Below are positions 63,946 through 64,000 of a DNA stretch of 64,000 nucleotides, in pieces. Under the pieces are notes generated by a model, which saw nothing but the letters and a program-made list of their open reading frames with translations, was not told the origin of the DNA and did not search any database. Numbering within the stretch: position 1 is the first letter of the stretch; each line of letters opens with the position of its first letter. The stretch is from positions 18,550 to 82,549 of the forward strand of contig ONNQ01000012.1 in the NCBI GenBank assembly GCA_900319245.1. Direction: 5' to 3'. The translations under genes were made by a program, and so were the position numbers. Origin of the DNA: an uncultured Lachnospiraceae bacterium (GTDB taxonomy: Bacteria; Bacillota; Clostridia; Lachnospirales; Lachnospiraceae).

Positions 63946-64000
63946 GAAATAAGTCTTACAAGCAGTTATCTGGAAGTCAGTCTTGCGGGAGATTGGCTTC

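Overview
The window reads as one chromosomal stretch of a Gram-positive anaerobe of the class Clostridia, most likely Lachnospiraceae-like. The signs are ferredoxin-dependent pyruvate oxidoreductase (PorCDAB), GlpP-type antitermination, NhaC, a sortase, an ECF-type RibU behind an FMN riboswitch, a small acidic protein of the type annotated as DUF6145 next to dus, and a lysyl-tRNA synthetase carrying a C-terminal tRNA-binding domain. Nearly all genes are on the + strand; the exceptions are the NhaC antiporter, a CYTH protein and a phosphohexomutase. I saw no rRNA, tRNA, phage, insertion sequence or CRISPR array. This placement is inferred from gene content, not from a search.

Layout. 1-3454: end of an ABC exporter and a MATE exporter. 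3455-4100: a gene-free block holding eight copies of a ~35-45 bp repeat, four in each orientation, closed by a bidirectional terminator. 4101-6528: NhaC (-) and endonuclease III (+). 6605-10849: por operon (gamma-delta-alpha-beta) and a LysR regulator. 10990-14738: an unusual module of a two-helix membrane protein and a membrane-anchored Hsp70/actin-fold ATPase, tandem 38-bp repeats that each restate the ATPase C-terminus, and a VanY-type peptidase. 14808-15413: ThrH. 15667-22096: glycerol locus (glpP, glpK, glpF and a three-gene glycerol-3-phosphate dehydrogenase-like set). 22257-26987: hypothetical and membrane proteins, sortase, CYTH, TVP38 protein. 27123-33093: TetR regulator, MMPL/RND transporter and a 1040-residue secreted heptad-repeat protein. 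33158-35476: MntP-like protein and phosphohexomutase. 35991-41618: three GT2 glycosyltransferases, a tail-anchored coiled-coil protein and a flavin reductase-like protein. 41729-63877: mostly housekeeping: murA, FMN riboswitch/ribU, tsaE-tsaB-rimI-rnz-tsaD-ispD-dnaE-pfkA, an rRNA methyltransferase, nfeD/slipin, argF-birA-DUF6145-dus, greA, lysS and a large lipoprotein.

How the genes work together. GlpF, GlpK and the FAD/Fe-S dehydrogenase set carry glycerol to dihydroxyacetone phosphate, which PfkA-linked glycolysis uses; PorCDAB then links pyruvate, CoA and ferredoxin. TsaE, TsaB and TsaD are three of the parts needed for the t6A tRNA modification. The most interesting unexplained material is the inverted repeat block (3500-3995), the Hsp70-like membrane module with its stop-start repeats (10990-13970), the putative GlpP-responsive leader (18840-18965) and the MMPL/heptad-repeat pair. 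Short tandem duplications at gene ends recur across the window.

All calls come from reading motifs and translated sequence; no database search was run. Start codons were chosen from ribosome binding sites and family length where possible.
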